From the NCBI GenBank assembly GCA_002238855.1, contig MPND01000038.1, positions 1 to 35,970 on the forward strand: a stretch of 35,970 nt of DNA, in the 5' to 3' direction. Shown here piece by piece: positions 25,601 to 34,532 of the stretch. Both the position numbers and the translations under genes were made by a program. The stretch is from SAR202 cluster bacterium bin90 (GTDB lineage: Bacteria; Chloroflexota; Dehalococcoidia; Lucifugimonadales; JADFKI01). Positions within the stretch are counted from its first letter, which is position 1, and every line of letters begins with the position of its first letter. The notes under the pieces were generated by a model. It had not been told where the DNA came from. It ran no database searches and saw nothing but the letters and a program-made list of their open reading frames with translations.

Positions 25601-27410
25601 CAACGATCCAGCGGTGCGGGATGGATCCAAAAAGCCGGAGGGGGTTAGCGGGGCTTCCGACACCGAAGTCCCTGACACCGTGCCCACAGTTACCGACGCG
25701 TCCCAGTTCAAGACGCACTACTTCCTGGTGGGCCAGTCCGTCAGCCTGACCCTGCCGGCGGCTGACGAGGGCAGCGGCAACGGCGGACCCTACGACTACA
25801 ACCTCTGGCACCGGGGCACGGACAAGAGCTTCGCCGACCAGGCCATCAACGGGCTGAGCTTCGACCCGCTCACGCGGACGCTGTCGGGCACACCGGAGGC
25901 GGAGGGGACCTGGGAACTGAGCTACATGGTGCACGACGGCGACGGCGACCGCAACTCTGCCGACGCCTTCCGCGAGAATACCAACCTGGAGATCGTCGTG
26001 GAGCCGGACGGCACCGCCGTGGGCGGCAGCCCGCCGCAACAGTCCCAGACCGATCCGGAAAACCGGGCCCCGAACTTCGACGCCAACATCGACACCACGC
26101 TGGAAGTCCCGGAGAACAGCCCGGCGGGAACCAACGTCGGCTCGCCCATCACGGCGACCGACCCGGACGACGACCCGTTGACCTATTCCCTGTCGGGCAC
26201 GGACGTGGCGGCGTTCAGCATCGGCGCAACGACGGGGCAGATCGCCACCGTTGACGGCGTAACCTATGACTATGAAGCCAAGTCGTCGTACTCGCTGGTG
26301 GTGACTGCCGCCGACGGCAGGGGTCCGTCGGTCAGCACGCCGGCGACGGTGAACCTGACCGACGTGAGCGAGTTCCCGGAGTTCCACGAAGGGACATCCA
26401 CGACGCGGCAGGTGGCGGAGAACAGCGCGGCGGGAATCAAGGTGGGCCTGCCGGTCACGGCTTTCGACTCCGACGGCGACACGCTGTCCTACATCGGGAC
26501 GGACGGCGCAGACGGCGCGGCCTTCGCCCTGGACGAGGACACGGGCCAGCTGACCACCGTTGATGGCGTGACCTACGACTACGAGACCAAGTCGTCCTAC
26601 CAGTTCATGGTGGTCGTGATGGAGACGGAAAGCGATGAGGGCTACCTGTCGGGAATCAGCGTAACCGTCAGCCTCACCGACGTGGCGGAGGGCGACAGCG
26701 GCCCAGAACAGTCCAAGACCGAGCCGGAAAACCAGGCCCCCAGCTTCGACGCCAACATCGACACCACGCTCGAAGTGGCCGAGAACAGCGCGGCGGGAAC
26801 CAACGTCGGTTCGCCCATCACGGCCACCGACCCCGACGAGGGCGATACGCTGACCTACACGCTGTCGGGAACCGACGCGGCATCGTTCGAGATAGGCAGC
26901 TCCACCGGCCAGATAACCACCAAGTCGGGCGTAACCTACGACTACGAGACCAAGAAGAGCTACTCGGTGACGGTGGGCGTGTCCGACGGCACCGGCGGCA
27001 CGGACAGCATCGCCGTAACGGTGAACCTCACCGACGTGAACGAGACGCCGCCCGCGCCCACGCCGCCCACGGCTAACGCAGGCTCTGACTTCAACGGCAA
27101 GCGAGGCGAGGTCTTGACCCTGAGCGGCTCCGGCACAGCCAACGCCGACGGCTCGCAGACGCTGACCTACCGGTGGCGCATCTCCGGCGCGTCGCACGAC
27201 GAGCTTGCCGCTGCGAGCGCGTTCCTGAGCAGCGCAGACAGCGCCGAGGCCACGTTCACGACGCCGCGCCGCAAGAACATGACAGACCGCAGCGCCCTGG
27301 ACGACGGCAACTGGATCGACTTCGAGCTTACCGTAACCGACGGCGATGGCGAGCAGGCGACAGACACCGTGCGCCTCACCATCAACGGCACCACCTGGAC
27401 GTCCGGCTAG
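22680..27410 (+). CDS. Giant secreted surface protein A (WSDG repeats, FN3, PPC-like, cadherins)
   Basis: 1576 aa. Export signal at the N-terminus (basic RRRAF, hydrophobic LSLAFAALAALALYLAL, cut near VFAH). Domains in order: five WSDGxTMWVxD...IYAY repeats (about 60-290), propeller-like; fibronectin III-like (290-393); four PPC-like beta domains (394-517, 527-650, 667-810, 817-960), each ending in G-x-Y-x-(V/I)-E-A/V; a putative Ig/cadherin-like domain (about 1004-1104); three cadherin-like repeats (about 1129-1455) with VPENSPAGTNVG, ATDPDxD and the closing NLTDVxE; a PKD-like C-terminal module (1461-1576). No anchor motif or C-terminal helix. The C-terminal module is almost the same as in gene B. 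GGAGGA eight bases before the ATG supports the start. Likely an adhesin or binding protein; ligand unknown. Divergent from a kinase-regulator pseudogene. Confidence 0.88.
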   Translation: MKSLMTIAADGSRSRFRRRAFLSLAFAALAALALYLALTPGVFAHDLTIWTDLHSNSVQARGIWSDGETMWVVDNTDTKIYAYKIHVNDAETGWVWSEPIPGKDFDTLSGAGMTAPEGLWSDGKTMWVSDYYANKIFAFKMTDMTRDTSKEFSVGTANATGLWSDGEIMWVADETNNKIFAYELDDSDGDGTRNERIPGRDINVLYNGSPKGLWSDGVTMWVAEGNRVYSYNLSNGSIDHAMHIGWPSVNQNTHDDENIFQRGVWSDGVTMWVSDINNIKRLYAYNLPLYKVDGVRVPRPFGNRIVIEWNEAPRGDRYRVQWKLPSETWPEGDMRDPNNEMVVNRLNTPSATIAALCGKTYDVRVRTESGGGGDMDKGPWSDPVREIFTCEWTDAGTISRSYARSGNWRDSSNTGTYGSYANYYTFELTERKEVRIALSSSDTIVDPHFGRIPKFRPLLFLRGGGAIAGGWVAQSENSAVTDIYRVLDAGTYTVEVTNLEPGETGRFSFSIDTRTLTDPPATTGDVPATCETVTLTKAGTYEGKWGPGPSPHEWRCTSIDSDVGGYTRFYDFFLERRSSVTITLESDHATPRVFLREGGNSRHSTYPPYVGQYSAGDSRIRATLEPGAYTIEAAANESGHRGEFTLKVAGSGIVALEALMPLPAAVSCDATTGKTLTAGQTVNGQWGPGCERSDLPTRPDLRPCTGPGCVFSGLRTTAYTRYYDFNLPEEGGWKRVTITLTNNDKLPPDLKLREAGQPNAHSRYLAYGEESGSKASRIVMDLAPGNYVIEALNLDYPDPFFAKTGQFTIGYTTSAPRVDCGRDIPGTGEVEDHWFTECRSSVQYGYARFFTFTVPGGAGDDVKQTIKVNTYGQVPSLFPALWLRAGDDNRTGGYLAQANGLRHRAGTHYSSTYGYSQLISRAHNITELSVNLAPGKYTVEVATGVEATGHFRLNLGQGDATGSGLTALHQIPNYNDPAVRDGSKKPEGVSGASDTEVPDTVPTVTDASQFKTHYFLVGQSVSLTLPAADEGSGNGGPYDYNLWHRGTDKSFADQAINGLSFDPLTRTLSGTPEAEGTWELSYMVHDGDGDRNSADAFRENTNLEIVVEPDGTAVGGSPPQQSQTDPENRAPNFDANIDTTLEVPENSPAGTNVGSPITATDPDDDPLTYSLSGTDVAAFSIGATTGQIATVDGVTYDYEAKSSYSLVVTAADGRGPSVSTPATVNLTDVSEFPEFHEGTSTTRQVAENSAAGIKVGLPVTAFDSDGDTLSYIGTDGADGAAFALDEDTGQLTTVDGVTYDYETKSSYQFMVVVMETESDEGYLSGISVTVSLTDVAEGDSGPEQSKTEPENQAPSFDANIDTTLEVAENSAAGTNVGSPITATDPDEGDTLTYTLSGTDAASFEIGSSTGQITTKSGVTYDYETKKSYSVTVGVSDGTGGTDSIAVTVNLTDVNETPPAPTPPTANAGSDFNGKRGEVLTLSGSGTANADGSQTLTYRWRISGASHDELAAASAFLSSADSAEATFTTPRRKNMTDRSALDDGNWIDFELTVTDGDGEQATDTVRLTINGTTWTSG

Positions 27411-27535
27411 CAAGGTCACTCTGCCGACAATGCGCATCACAACCCCCTCGTCAGTCCGGCGAGGGGGTTTTACGTTGCCACCCGGGCAGGCAGGCGGACA
27501 CCGCAAAAGCCATCCAGGGCGCGAAATCGCGGCTT
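27060..27535 (+). repeat. Duplicated 3' segment, copy 1 (C-terminal module, stop, terminator)
   Basis: From the start of the C-terminal PKD-like module of gene A through the stop, terminator and about 65 bases beyond, the sequence is nearly the same as 33740-34211 at the end of gene B. Only scattered differences are seen, including in noncoding bases. Confidence 0.85.
27441..27472 (+). terminator. Rho-independent terminator of gene A
   Basis: Ten-base arms AACCCCCTCG (27441-27450) and CGAGGGGGTT (27460-27469) around a nine-base loop, running into TTT. It lies 30 bases after the stop. An identical hairpin follows gene B. Confidence 0.88.
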
Positions 27536-27545
27536 CCGCCCACTT

Positions 27546-27812
27546 GCGTTGAGTCGGTATTGAATATGCCGCAAATGCGATTAGAGTGAAAGTGGTGAAA
27601 TATCGCCACTTTGAGGTCTACCGCCGAATTATGAAAGCGGCTCGCTGTTATGAAAGACTGTTGAGTTCCATAAGGGCCGGTCATGGATCTGGACGGATAT
27701 CCTAACATGAGCCACCCTTAATTTGATATGAAAGTTATAAGAGACTACAATCCTGCAAATCCGAATCGTTATGATGTTAGATGCGGAATCAGAGTCGTAG
27801 GTGAATAATCCA
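27546..27812 (+). repeat. Duplicated promoter segment, copy 1 (upstream of gene B)
   Basis: About 265 bases starting GCGTTGAGTCGG match 34562-34830 upstream of gene C, with roughly one difference per ten bases. The similarity continues into the signal-peptide coding region and the first LRR module. The segment contains the TTGATA promoter. Confidence 0.85.
27723..27751 (+). promoter_or_regulatory. Sigma70-type promoter of gene B
   Basis: TTGATA (27723-27728), exactly 17 bases, then TACAAT (27746-27751). The same elements are kept upstream of gene C, where the -10 is a perfect TATAAT. Expected leader about 55 bases. Confidence 0.75.
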
Positions 27813-30800
27813 ATGAGAAAAAACCTCTCTCACAGAAATGTTGTCACTGCGCTGAGGCTCATCGCGGCCGGCCTTGCGATGGTGCTGCTGTTCGCTGCGC
27901 TTGTTCAGTCACAGCCCGCGAGCGCGCAGACTCCGCCCACGCAGACGGAAACCTCGACCCCGACGACAACACCCACGGCAACGCCGTCCGTCTGTGAGTC
28001 GCGGACGCCGAAGACGGGCGACAGGGAGATACTGGAAATCCTCTACTGCGCCACACGCGGCGACAACTGGTCCGACACCACCAACTGGATGAGCGACAAG
28101 CCGCTCGACGAATGGTTCGGCGTCACGACGAACGCTGACGGGCGTGTCACCAAGTTATCAACCTATATCGAGATTAACGGTATCCGCTACGGAAACAACT
28201 TGATCGGCACGCTCCCAGGTCAGCTAGGCAACCTCTCCAAACTGGAACGGTTGGATCTATCTCGCAACTACTTGAGCGGATCGATACCGCCCGAACTCGG
28301 CAATCTCTCCAACCTGAAATGGTTGTACCTCTACAACAACAACTTGAGCGGGTCGATACCGCCCGAACTCGGCAATCTCTCCAACCTGCTGTCGTTGTAC
28401 CTCTCCTACAACTTCTTGAGCGGGCCAATACCACCCGAACTCGGCAAACTACACGGCTCCAGCTTGAAGTTGTTGGGCCTGCGCGGCAATGACTTTACAG
28501 GCTGCATTCCCGATGAACTGCATTCTCTTTGGGTCACCGACGTTGACGAGCTTGAGTTGCCGAATTGCCTCGCCGTGACAGGAACGCATACGCCCACACC
28601 CACGGCAACACCCACGCCTACTGCCACAGCGACGCCCGCCATTCCTCCTGAATGTGTTTCGCGGACGCCGAAGACGGGCGACAGAGAGGCACTGGAAATC
28701 TTCTACTGCGCCACAGGCGGCAACAACTGGCACGACAACACCAACTGGATGAGCGATAAGCCGCTCGGACAGTGGTACGGAATTACGACGAACGCTGACG
28801 GGCGTGTTGTCGAGTTAGAATTGCCACCACCTACAGAGACTAATCTATACCCCATCGGCAACAACTTGGTCGGCACGATTCCAAGTGAGCTGGGCAACCT
28901 TTCCAAACTGGAGGAGTTGTCTCTCTACGATAACAAACTAAGTGGGCCAATACCGAAGCAACTCGGCAGCCTTTCCAAATTGGACAACTTGTTTCTCGCG
29001 TACAACAACCTGAGCGGACCGATACCGAAGGAACTCGGCAACCTTTCCAACCTTATTCAGTTGGTGCTAGCAGGTAACCAATTGGACAAGGCGATACCGA
29101 AGGAGCTCGGCAACCTCTCCAATCTGAAGGTGTTGATTCTCGACTACAACGACCTGAGCGGGCCAATACCGCCCGAACTTGGCAGCCTATCCAGCCTGTC
29201 GGTGTTGCAGCTCAGCTACAACCAATTGAGCGGGTCGATACCTTCTGAACTCGGCAACATATCCGAGCTGGTTATCCTTGAGTTCGTTCATAACCAGTTG
29301 AGCGGGAAGATACCTTCTGAACTCGGCAATCTATCTAACCTGCAAACGCTGTATATTGAGGACAATAAATTTAGGGTCTGCATTCCCGATGCGTTGCGTG
29401 GCGTTAAATACAACGACCTTAAAAGTCTCCGGCTGCCGTTTTGCGTTGACTGGAATAGGAGAGCATACACGCCTACAGCTACCACCACGCCTACAGAGAC
29501 ACCCACACCCACAACAACGCCTACCTCAACTCCGACACCGACTCCGACGCCTACACCTACCACCACGCCGACTCCGACAGCGACACCCACGGCAACCGCG
29601 ACGCCAACACCCACTGTAACTGCCACGCCTACCGCTACCCGGACGGCAACACCGACAGCGACACCCACGCCCACGCCGTCGGTCTGCGACTCCAGAACCA
29701 AGAAGACAGGCGACAGGGAGATACTCGAAGTCATCTACTGCGCCACGGGCGGAGACAACTGGACGAAGCCCGGCAACTGGATGAGCGACAGGCCCATAGG
29801 CGAATGGGGCAGTATCGAAGTTGACAGCGACGGCCGCGTCTACAAGTTGCTGCTCGGCGGGCTCAACCTGACCGGCTCTATCCCTAAAGAGATTGGCGGA
29901 CTCTCCAGGCTGCATACCTTGTCTCTTACGGACAACGACCTGAGCGGTCCCATACCGCCCGAATTCGGCAACCTGTCCAGCCTGGACACCTTGCATCTCA
30001 ACTACAACAGGTTGAGCGGCCCCATACCGTCTTCATTCGGCAACCTGACCAGTCTGGGGTGGGCGGTTCTCAACAACAACAGGCTGAGCGGTCAGATACC
30101 GCACGAGCTTGGGGAGTTGCCGAACCTGAAGGAATTGCGGCTCGCCAACAAGACAACGCCGGGGAGGCCTGATCCGGGAGAGAACCTGTACACGGGGTGT
30201 GTGCCATATAAGTTGACGCAGGTGGGAATCGGAGTCAGTTCCGAGGATGACAGAACCGCCGGGCACGACCTTGACGACCTTGGGCTGCCGATTTGCCCCC
30301 GCGCTCCGACAGCGACGCCCACGCCCACGCCGACAGCCACACCGCCGGTTACTTCGGAAGCTGCCCCAAGTCCCACGGCAACGCCGGTTACGGCCTGCTT
30401 CACCACGATTGGCACACTCTCGGCAACCGCCAAGTACGCCGGAGCGTGGAATGATGCGGACTGCCAGGCGCACCACCAGGACAGCCGGGCCCGTTATTTC
30501 CACTTCACCCTCGCCCAGGAAACCGAGGTGACCGTCACACTGTCGGCAGGCACGCTGTACGTATCCGGCGACACGCCCAATAACGGCTGGGGCACGGCGC
30601 CGGGTGGCGGCTACGAGCACCGGGTCAACGCTCGGAAGGGCAACGGCAAGCTGCTGCACGACGGTTCCGCCGGCACTGCGACGCTGACGCTGCCTGCCGA
30701 CGACTACACGGCAGAGGCGGCGCAGACCACGGACGGCAGTGAAACCTTCACCCTGGAAATCGGCCTGCCGGAGCCTGATACCAGCGAGGACAAAGCCGAG

Positions 30801-33800
30801 CCGGAGTCGGCCAACCAAGTGCCGTCCTTCGACGCCAACATCGACACCACGCTGGAGGTGGTTGAGAACAGCGCGGCCGGAACCAACGTCGGTTCGGCCA
30901 TCACGGCTACCGACCCGGACGAGGGCGACACGCTGACCTACTCCCTGTCGGGCGACGACGCGGCCTCCTTCGCCATCGACAACACCGGTCAGATAACCAC
31001 CGTGGCCGGGGTGACCTACGATTACGAGGTCAAGTCGTCCTACTCGCTGGAGGTGGACGTGTCCGACGGCAACGGCGGCGAGATCAGCACGCCGGTGACG
31101 GTGAGCCTGACCGACGTGAACGAAGCGCCGGTATTCTCTGAAGGAACAACCGCAACACGTGAGATAGCGGAGAACAGTGCCGCCGGAACCAATGTCGGCA
31201 CGGCGGTAACCGCCACCGACCCGGACAGCGGGAACACGCTAACATACACGCTATCGGGCACCGATGCCTCATCCTTCGAGATAGGCGGCTCGACCGGCCA
31301 GATAACCACCAAGACAGGCGTGACCTACGACTACGAGAGCAAGTCCAGTTACTCGGTGACGGTGGGCGTGTCCGACAGCAACGGAGGCACGGACAGCATC
31401 GCCGTAACGGTGAACCTGACCGACGTGGAGCAGACGCCGTCCAACCAGGAACCGTCATTCTCGGAAGGAGCCTCCACCACCCGTGAGGTAGCGGAGAACA
31501 GCCCGGCGGGAACCAACGTGGGCTCGCCCATCACCGCCACCGACCCGGACGAAGACGCGCTGACCTACTCGCTATCGGGAACGGACGCGGAGTCCTTCGC
31601 CATCGACTCGGCGACGGGACAGATAATCACCAAGTCGGGCGTGACCTACGACTACGAGGTGAGGTCGTACCTGGTAGAGCCGTCGTACTCGCTGACGGTA
31701 ACCGCCGATGACGGCAGGGGCATGTCGGTCAGCACGCCGGTGACGGTCAGCCTCACCGATGTGGACGACGCGCCGGCGGAGAACCTGCCGCCTGAGTTCC
31801 ACGAGGGCGCATCCACCACGCGCGAAGTGGCCGAGAACAGCCCGGCGGGAACCAAGGTGGGCAAGCCCGTGACGGCCTACGACCTCAACGGAGACGCGCT
31901 GTCCTACATCGCGCTGGACGGCGCCGACGGCGCGGCCTTCAGCCTGGGGACGAACGGTCAGATAACCACCGTGGCCGGGGTGACCTACGACTACGAGACC
32001 AAGTCCTCGTACCAGTTCATGCTCATCGTCATGGAGACGGAGACCAACGAGGGCTACCTGTCGGGCATCAGCGTGACGGTCAACCTGACGGACGTAGACG
32101 AGGAAGCTGCGCCCGTCAACGGCGACCCCGCCTTCCCTGGCGCATCTACGACGCGGCAGGTGGCTGAGAACAGCGCGGGAGGCGTCAACGTGGGTTCGCC
32201 CGTCACCGCAACCGACCCTGACGACGGCGACACGCTGACCTACTCCCTGTCGGGCACCGACGCGGCGGCGTTCACCATCAATGCCGGCACGGGGCAGATA
32301 ACCACCGTAGCCGGCGTGACCTACGACTACGAGGACAAGTCGTCGTATTCACTCACGGTCGGTGCCTCCGACGGCAACGGCGGCACGGACAGCATCACGT
32401 TGACGGTGAACCTCACCGACGTGAACGAGGCACCGGTGTTCGGAGAGGGCGAGGCCGACGAGACCGGCATCATGTTTACGACCCGCGAGGTGGCCGAGAA
32501 CAGCCCGGCGGGAACCAGCGTGGGCTCGCCCATCGATGTCACCGACCCGGACGACGGCGACACGCTGAGCTTCTCCCTGTCGGGCACGGACGCAACTTCG
32601 TTCGCCATCGACGCCGCCACGGGCCAGATAACCACCAAGACGGGCATGACCTACGATTACGAGGCGAAATCGTCCTACGCAATCGTCGTGGCCGTAGTCG
32701 ACAGCAAGGGCAAACTGAACGCCATCGGCGTGACGGTCAGCCTCACCGACGTGAACGAGGACCCGGCCTTCGCCGGATCGTTCGCCATGCGGAAGGTTGC
32801 GGAGAACAGTGCAGCCGGAACCAACGTGGGCTCGTCCATCACGGCCACCGACCCTGACGCTGACGACACGCTGACCTACTCCCTGTCGGGAACGGATGCC
32901 GCATCTTTCGAGATAGGCAACTCTACCGGTCAGATTACCACCAAGTCGGGCGTGATCTACGATTACGAGACCAAGTCCAGCTACTCGCTGACGGTGGAAG
33001 CCTCCGACGGCAACGGCGGCAAGGCCAGCATCGCTGTGACGGTCAACCTGACCGATGTGAACGAGGCCCCGGCCTTCGCCGGATCGTTCGCCATGCGGAA
33101 GGTTGCGGAGAACGGCGCGGCGGGAACCAACGTGGGCGCAGCCATCACCGCGACCGACCCGGACGCTGACGATACGCTGAGCTACTCTCTGTCGGGCACC
33201 GACGCGGCATCGTTCAACATCGGTGCCAGCACGGGGCAGATCACCACCAAGTCGGGCGTGATCTACGACTACGAAAGCAAGTCCAGTTACTCGGTGACGG
33301 TGGACGTGTCCGACGGCAAGGGCGGCACGGACAGCATCGCCGTGACGGTGAGCCTGACGGACGTGGAAGAGACGCCGCCGGTGCCGGCCAACCAAGCGCC
33401 AACCTTCACCGAAGGCACGAGCGCCACACGCCAGGTGGCGGAGAACAACGCAGCCGGAACCAGCGTGGGCGCGGCAGTAACGGCCACCGACGCGGACAAC
33501 GACACGCTTACCTACACGCTGTCGGGAACTGACGCCGCATCTTTCGAGATAGGCAGTTCCACCGGGCAGATCACTACCAAGACAGGCGTGACCTATGACT
33601 ACGAGACAAAGCAGGGCTACTCGGTGACGGTGGGCGTGTCCGACGACAACGGCGGCACGGACAGCATCGCCGTAACGGTGAACCTGACCGACGTGAACGA
33701 GACGCCGCCGGTGGTGGAGAAGCCCGACCCGCCCGCGCCCACGCCGCCCACGGCTAACGCAGGCGCTGACTTCAACGGCAAGCGCGGCGAGGTCTTGACC

Positions 33801-34091
33801 CTGAACGGCTCCGGCACAGCCAGCGCCGACGGCTCGCAGACGCTGACCTATCGGTGGCGCATCAGCAGCGCGTCGCACACCGAGCTGGCCGCCGCGAGCG
33901 CGTTTCTGAGCAACGCCGACAGCGCCGAGGCCACGTTCACGATGCCGCGCCGCAAGAACATGACGGACCGCAGCGCCCTGGACGACGGCAACTGGATCGA
34001 GTTCGAGCTCACCGTAACCGACGGCGACGGCGAGCAGGCGACAGACACCGTGCGCCTCACCATCAGCGGCACTACCTGGACGTCCGGCTAG
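27813..34091 (+). CDS. Giant secreted LRR-cadherin surface protein B
   Basis: About 2092 aa. Signal peptide (basic MRKNLSHRN, hydrophobic core, cut near ASAQ). Then three leucine-rich repeat modules (about aa 60-255, 280-547, 625-830), each opened by a cap C-x-S-R-T-x-K-T-G-D-R-E...YCATxGxNW...NWMSD and built of 24-residue units L-S-G-x-I-P-x-E-L-G-N-L-S-x-L, the plant-type LRR pattern. Thr/Pro-rich linkers separate them. A PPC-like domain (about 860-985), nine cadherin-like repeats (about 1005-1970; AENSAAGTNVG, ATDPD, YDYExKSSYS, TDVNE) and the C-terminal PKD-like module shared with gene A follow. ATG 27813 was preferred over GTG 27801 because AGGTG lies nine bases before it and gene C has the matching ATG. 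Likely an adhesin with ligand-binding LRRs; partner unknown. Confidence 0.9.
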   Translation: MRKNLSHRNVVTALRLIAAGLAMVLLFAALVQSQPASAQTPPTQTETSTPTTTPTATPSVCESRTPKTGDREILEILYCATRGDNWSDTTNWMSDKPLDEWFGVTTNADGRVTKLSTYIEINGIRYGNNLIGTLPGQLGNLSKLERLDLSRNYLSGSIPPELGNLSNLKWLYLYNNNLSGSIPPELGNLSNLLSLYLSYNFLSGPIPPELGKLHGSSLKLLGLRGNDFTGCIPDELHSLWVTDVDELELPNCLAVTGTHTPTPTATPTPTATATPAIPPECVSRTPKTGDREALEIFYCATGGNNWHDNTNWMSDKPLGQWYGITTNADGRVVELELPPPTETNLYPIGNNLVGTIPSELGNLSKLEELSLYDNKLSGPIPKQLGSLSKLDNLFLAYNNLSGPIPKELGNLSNLIQLVLAGNQLDKAIPKELGNLSNLKVLILDYNDLSGPIPPELGSLSSLSVLQLSYNQLSGSIPSELGNISELVILEFVHNQLSGKIPSELGNLSNLQTLYIEDNKFRVCIPDALRGVKYNDLKSLRLPFCVDWNRRAYTPTATTTPTETPTPTTTPTSTPTPTPTPTPTTTPTPTATPTATATPTPTVTATPTATRTATPTATPTPTPSVCDSRTKKTGDREILEVIYCATGGDNWTKPGNWMSDRPIGEWGSIEVDSDGRVYKLLLGGLNLTGSIPKEIGGLSRLHTLSLTDNDLSGPIPPEFGNLSSLDTLHLNYNRLSGPIPSSFGNLTSLGWAVLNNNRLSGQIPHELGELPNLKELRLANKTTPGRPDPGENLYTGCVPYKLTQVGIGVSSEDDRTAGHDLDDLGLPICPRAPTATPTPTPTATPPVTSEAAPSPTATPVTACFTTIGTLSATAKYAGAWNDADCQAHHQDSRARYFHFTLAQETEVTVTLSAGTLYVSGDTPNNGWGTAPGGGYEHRVNARKGNGKLLHDGSAGTATLTLPADDYTAEAAQTTDGSETFTLEIGLPEPDTSEDKAEPESANQVPSFDANIDTTLEVVENSAAGTNVGSAITATDPDEGDTLTYSLSGDDAASFAIDNTGQITTVAGVTYDYEVKSSYSLEVDVSDGNGGEISTPVTVSLTDVNEAPVFSEGTTATREIAENSAAGTNVGTAVTATDPDSGNTLTYTLSGTDASSFEIGGSTGQITTKTGVTYDYESKSSYSVTVGVSDSNGGTDSIAVTVNLTDVEQTPSNQEPSFSEGASTTREVAENSPAGTNVGSPITATDPDEDALTYSLSGTDAESFAIDSATGQIITKSGVTYDYEVRSYLVEPSYSLTVTADDGRGMSVSTPVTVSLTDVDDAPAENLPPEFHEGASTTREVAENSPAGTKVGKPVTAYDLNGDALSYIALDGADGAAFSLGTNGQITTVAGVTYDYETKSSYQFMLIVMETETNEGYLSGISVTVNLTDVDEEAAPVNGDPAFPGASTTRQVAENSAGGVNVGSPVTATDPDDGDTLTYSLSGTDAAAFTINAGTGQITTVAGVTYDYEDKSSYSLTVGASDGNGGTDSITLTVNLTDVNEAPVFGEGEADETGIMFTTREVAENSPAGTSVGSPIDVTDPDDGDTLSFSLSGTDATSFAIDAATGQITTKTGMTYDYEAKSSYAIVVAVVDSKGKLNAIGVTVSLTDVNEDPAFAGSFAMRKVAENSAAGTNVGSSITATDPDADDTLTYSLSGTDAASFEIGNSTGQITTKSGVIYDYETKSSYSLTVEASDGNGGKASIAVTVNLTDVNEAPAFAGSFAMRKVAENGAAGTNVGAAITATDPDADDTLSYSLSGTDAASFNIGASTGQITTKSGVIYDYESKSSYSVTVDVSDGKGGTDSIAVTVSLTDVEETPPVPANQAPTFTEGTSATRQVAENNAAGTSVGAAVTATDADNDTLTYTLSGTDAASFEIGSSTGQITTKTGVTYDYETKQGYSVTVGVSDDNGGTDSIAVTVNLTDVNETPPVVEKPDPPAPTPPTANAGADFNGKRGEVLTLNGSGTASADGSQTLTYRWRISSASHTELAAASAFLSNADSAEATFTMPRRKNMTDRSALDDGNWIEFELTVTDGDGEQATDTVRLTISGTTWTSG

Positions 34092-34211
34092 CAAGGTCAC
34101 TCTGCCGACAATGCGCATCACAACCCCCTCGTCAGTCCGGCGAGGGGGTTTTACGTTGCCACCCGGGCCGGAAGGAGGACACCGCAATTGCCATCCAGGG
34201 CGCGAAATTAC
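33740..34211 (+). repeat. Duplicated 3' segment, copy 2
   Basis: Near-identical to 27060-27535: C-terminal module of gene B, TAG stop, spacer and terminator, continuing to about GGCTTC in the intergenic region, where the two copies diverge abruptly. Confidence 0.85.
34122..34153 (+). terminator. Rho-independent terminator of gene B
   Basis: Arms AACCCCCTCG (34122-34131) and CGAGGGGGTT (34141-34150), nine-base loop and T-tail, base-for-base the same as after gene A. Confidence 0.88.
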
Positions 34212-34238
34212 GGCTTCTTCCTGTGAACAGCTTTCACA

Positions 34239-34532
34239 TCAGAAGCGACGAGTTGCGACGAAGATACTGCTGAAACTGGCGATCAGGCTAATAGCAATGA
34301 ACTGTATCCTGAAGGCAGTATTGCTTCCTGAGTACCAGTCGAACGCCAGGTATATCGCACCGAGCGCCAGGATGGAGGCGAAATAGAAGATCGTGTAACA
34401 GGCGAATGAGATGGCGAAGCGCAGCACGGTCTGGACGGCTCTTGTCTTGAAAGTCGCATCTTTGTAAAGAACAAGGTAGGTGTAGGCAGCAGTGACCAGT
34501 GCGGACGGGATGATGCTGAGAAAAAAGATCAT
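34239..34532 (-). CDS. Small multi-pass membrane protein, unknown
   Basis: About 97 aa with three or four hydrophobic helices: MIFFLSIIPSALVTAAYTYL, the long stretch AISFACYTIFYFASILALGA, and RIQFIAISLIASFSSIFVA near the end. It is encoded in a roughly 345-base segment present between genes B and C but absent from the matching place between A and B. The ATG at 34532 was chosen because the open frame further upstream is just the antisense of the duplicated promoter segment. No strong ribosome site is seen. Function unknown. Confidence 0.5.
   Translation of the reverse strand: MIFFLSIIPSALVTAAYTYLVLYKDATFKTRAVQTVLRFAISFACYTIFYFASILALGAIYLAFDWYSGSNTAFRIQFIAISLIASFSSIFVATRRF

Larger units (their letters stand above)
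27411..27812. other. Intergenic region between giant genes A and B
   Basis: About 400 bases made of two duplicated pieces: the terminator segment shared with the end of gene B and the promoter segment shared with gene C. No gene is supported; the minus-strand frame here is an antisense reading of these repeats. Confidence 0.6.

Noticed and set aside
25461..27506. 681-codon open frame antisense to the 3' half of gene A
   Set aside because: It mirrors the cadherin repeats on the other strand, lacks family motifs and has Arg/Gly/Val-rich composition typical of antisense frames in GC-rich repeats. The sense strand has clear domains and a ribosome site.
27451..27708. Minus-strand frame between genes A and B, similar to the upstream part of the frame at 34239-34661
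   Set aside because: The similarity comes from the duplicated noncoding promoter segment; no start signal or domain.
28200..29340. Regular repeats that might suggest a CRISPR array
   Set aside because: The 72-bp period keeps an open frame and encodes 24-residue LRR units; there are no constant repeats with unique spacers.
32349..34187. 612-codon open frame antisense to gene B
   Set aside because: Same kind of antisense shadow over cadherin repeats; it resembles the 25461-27506 frame only because the sense sequences are duplicated.
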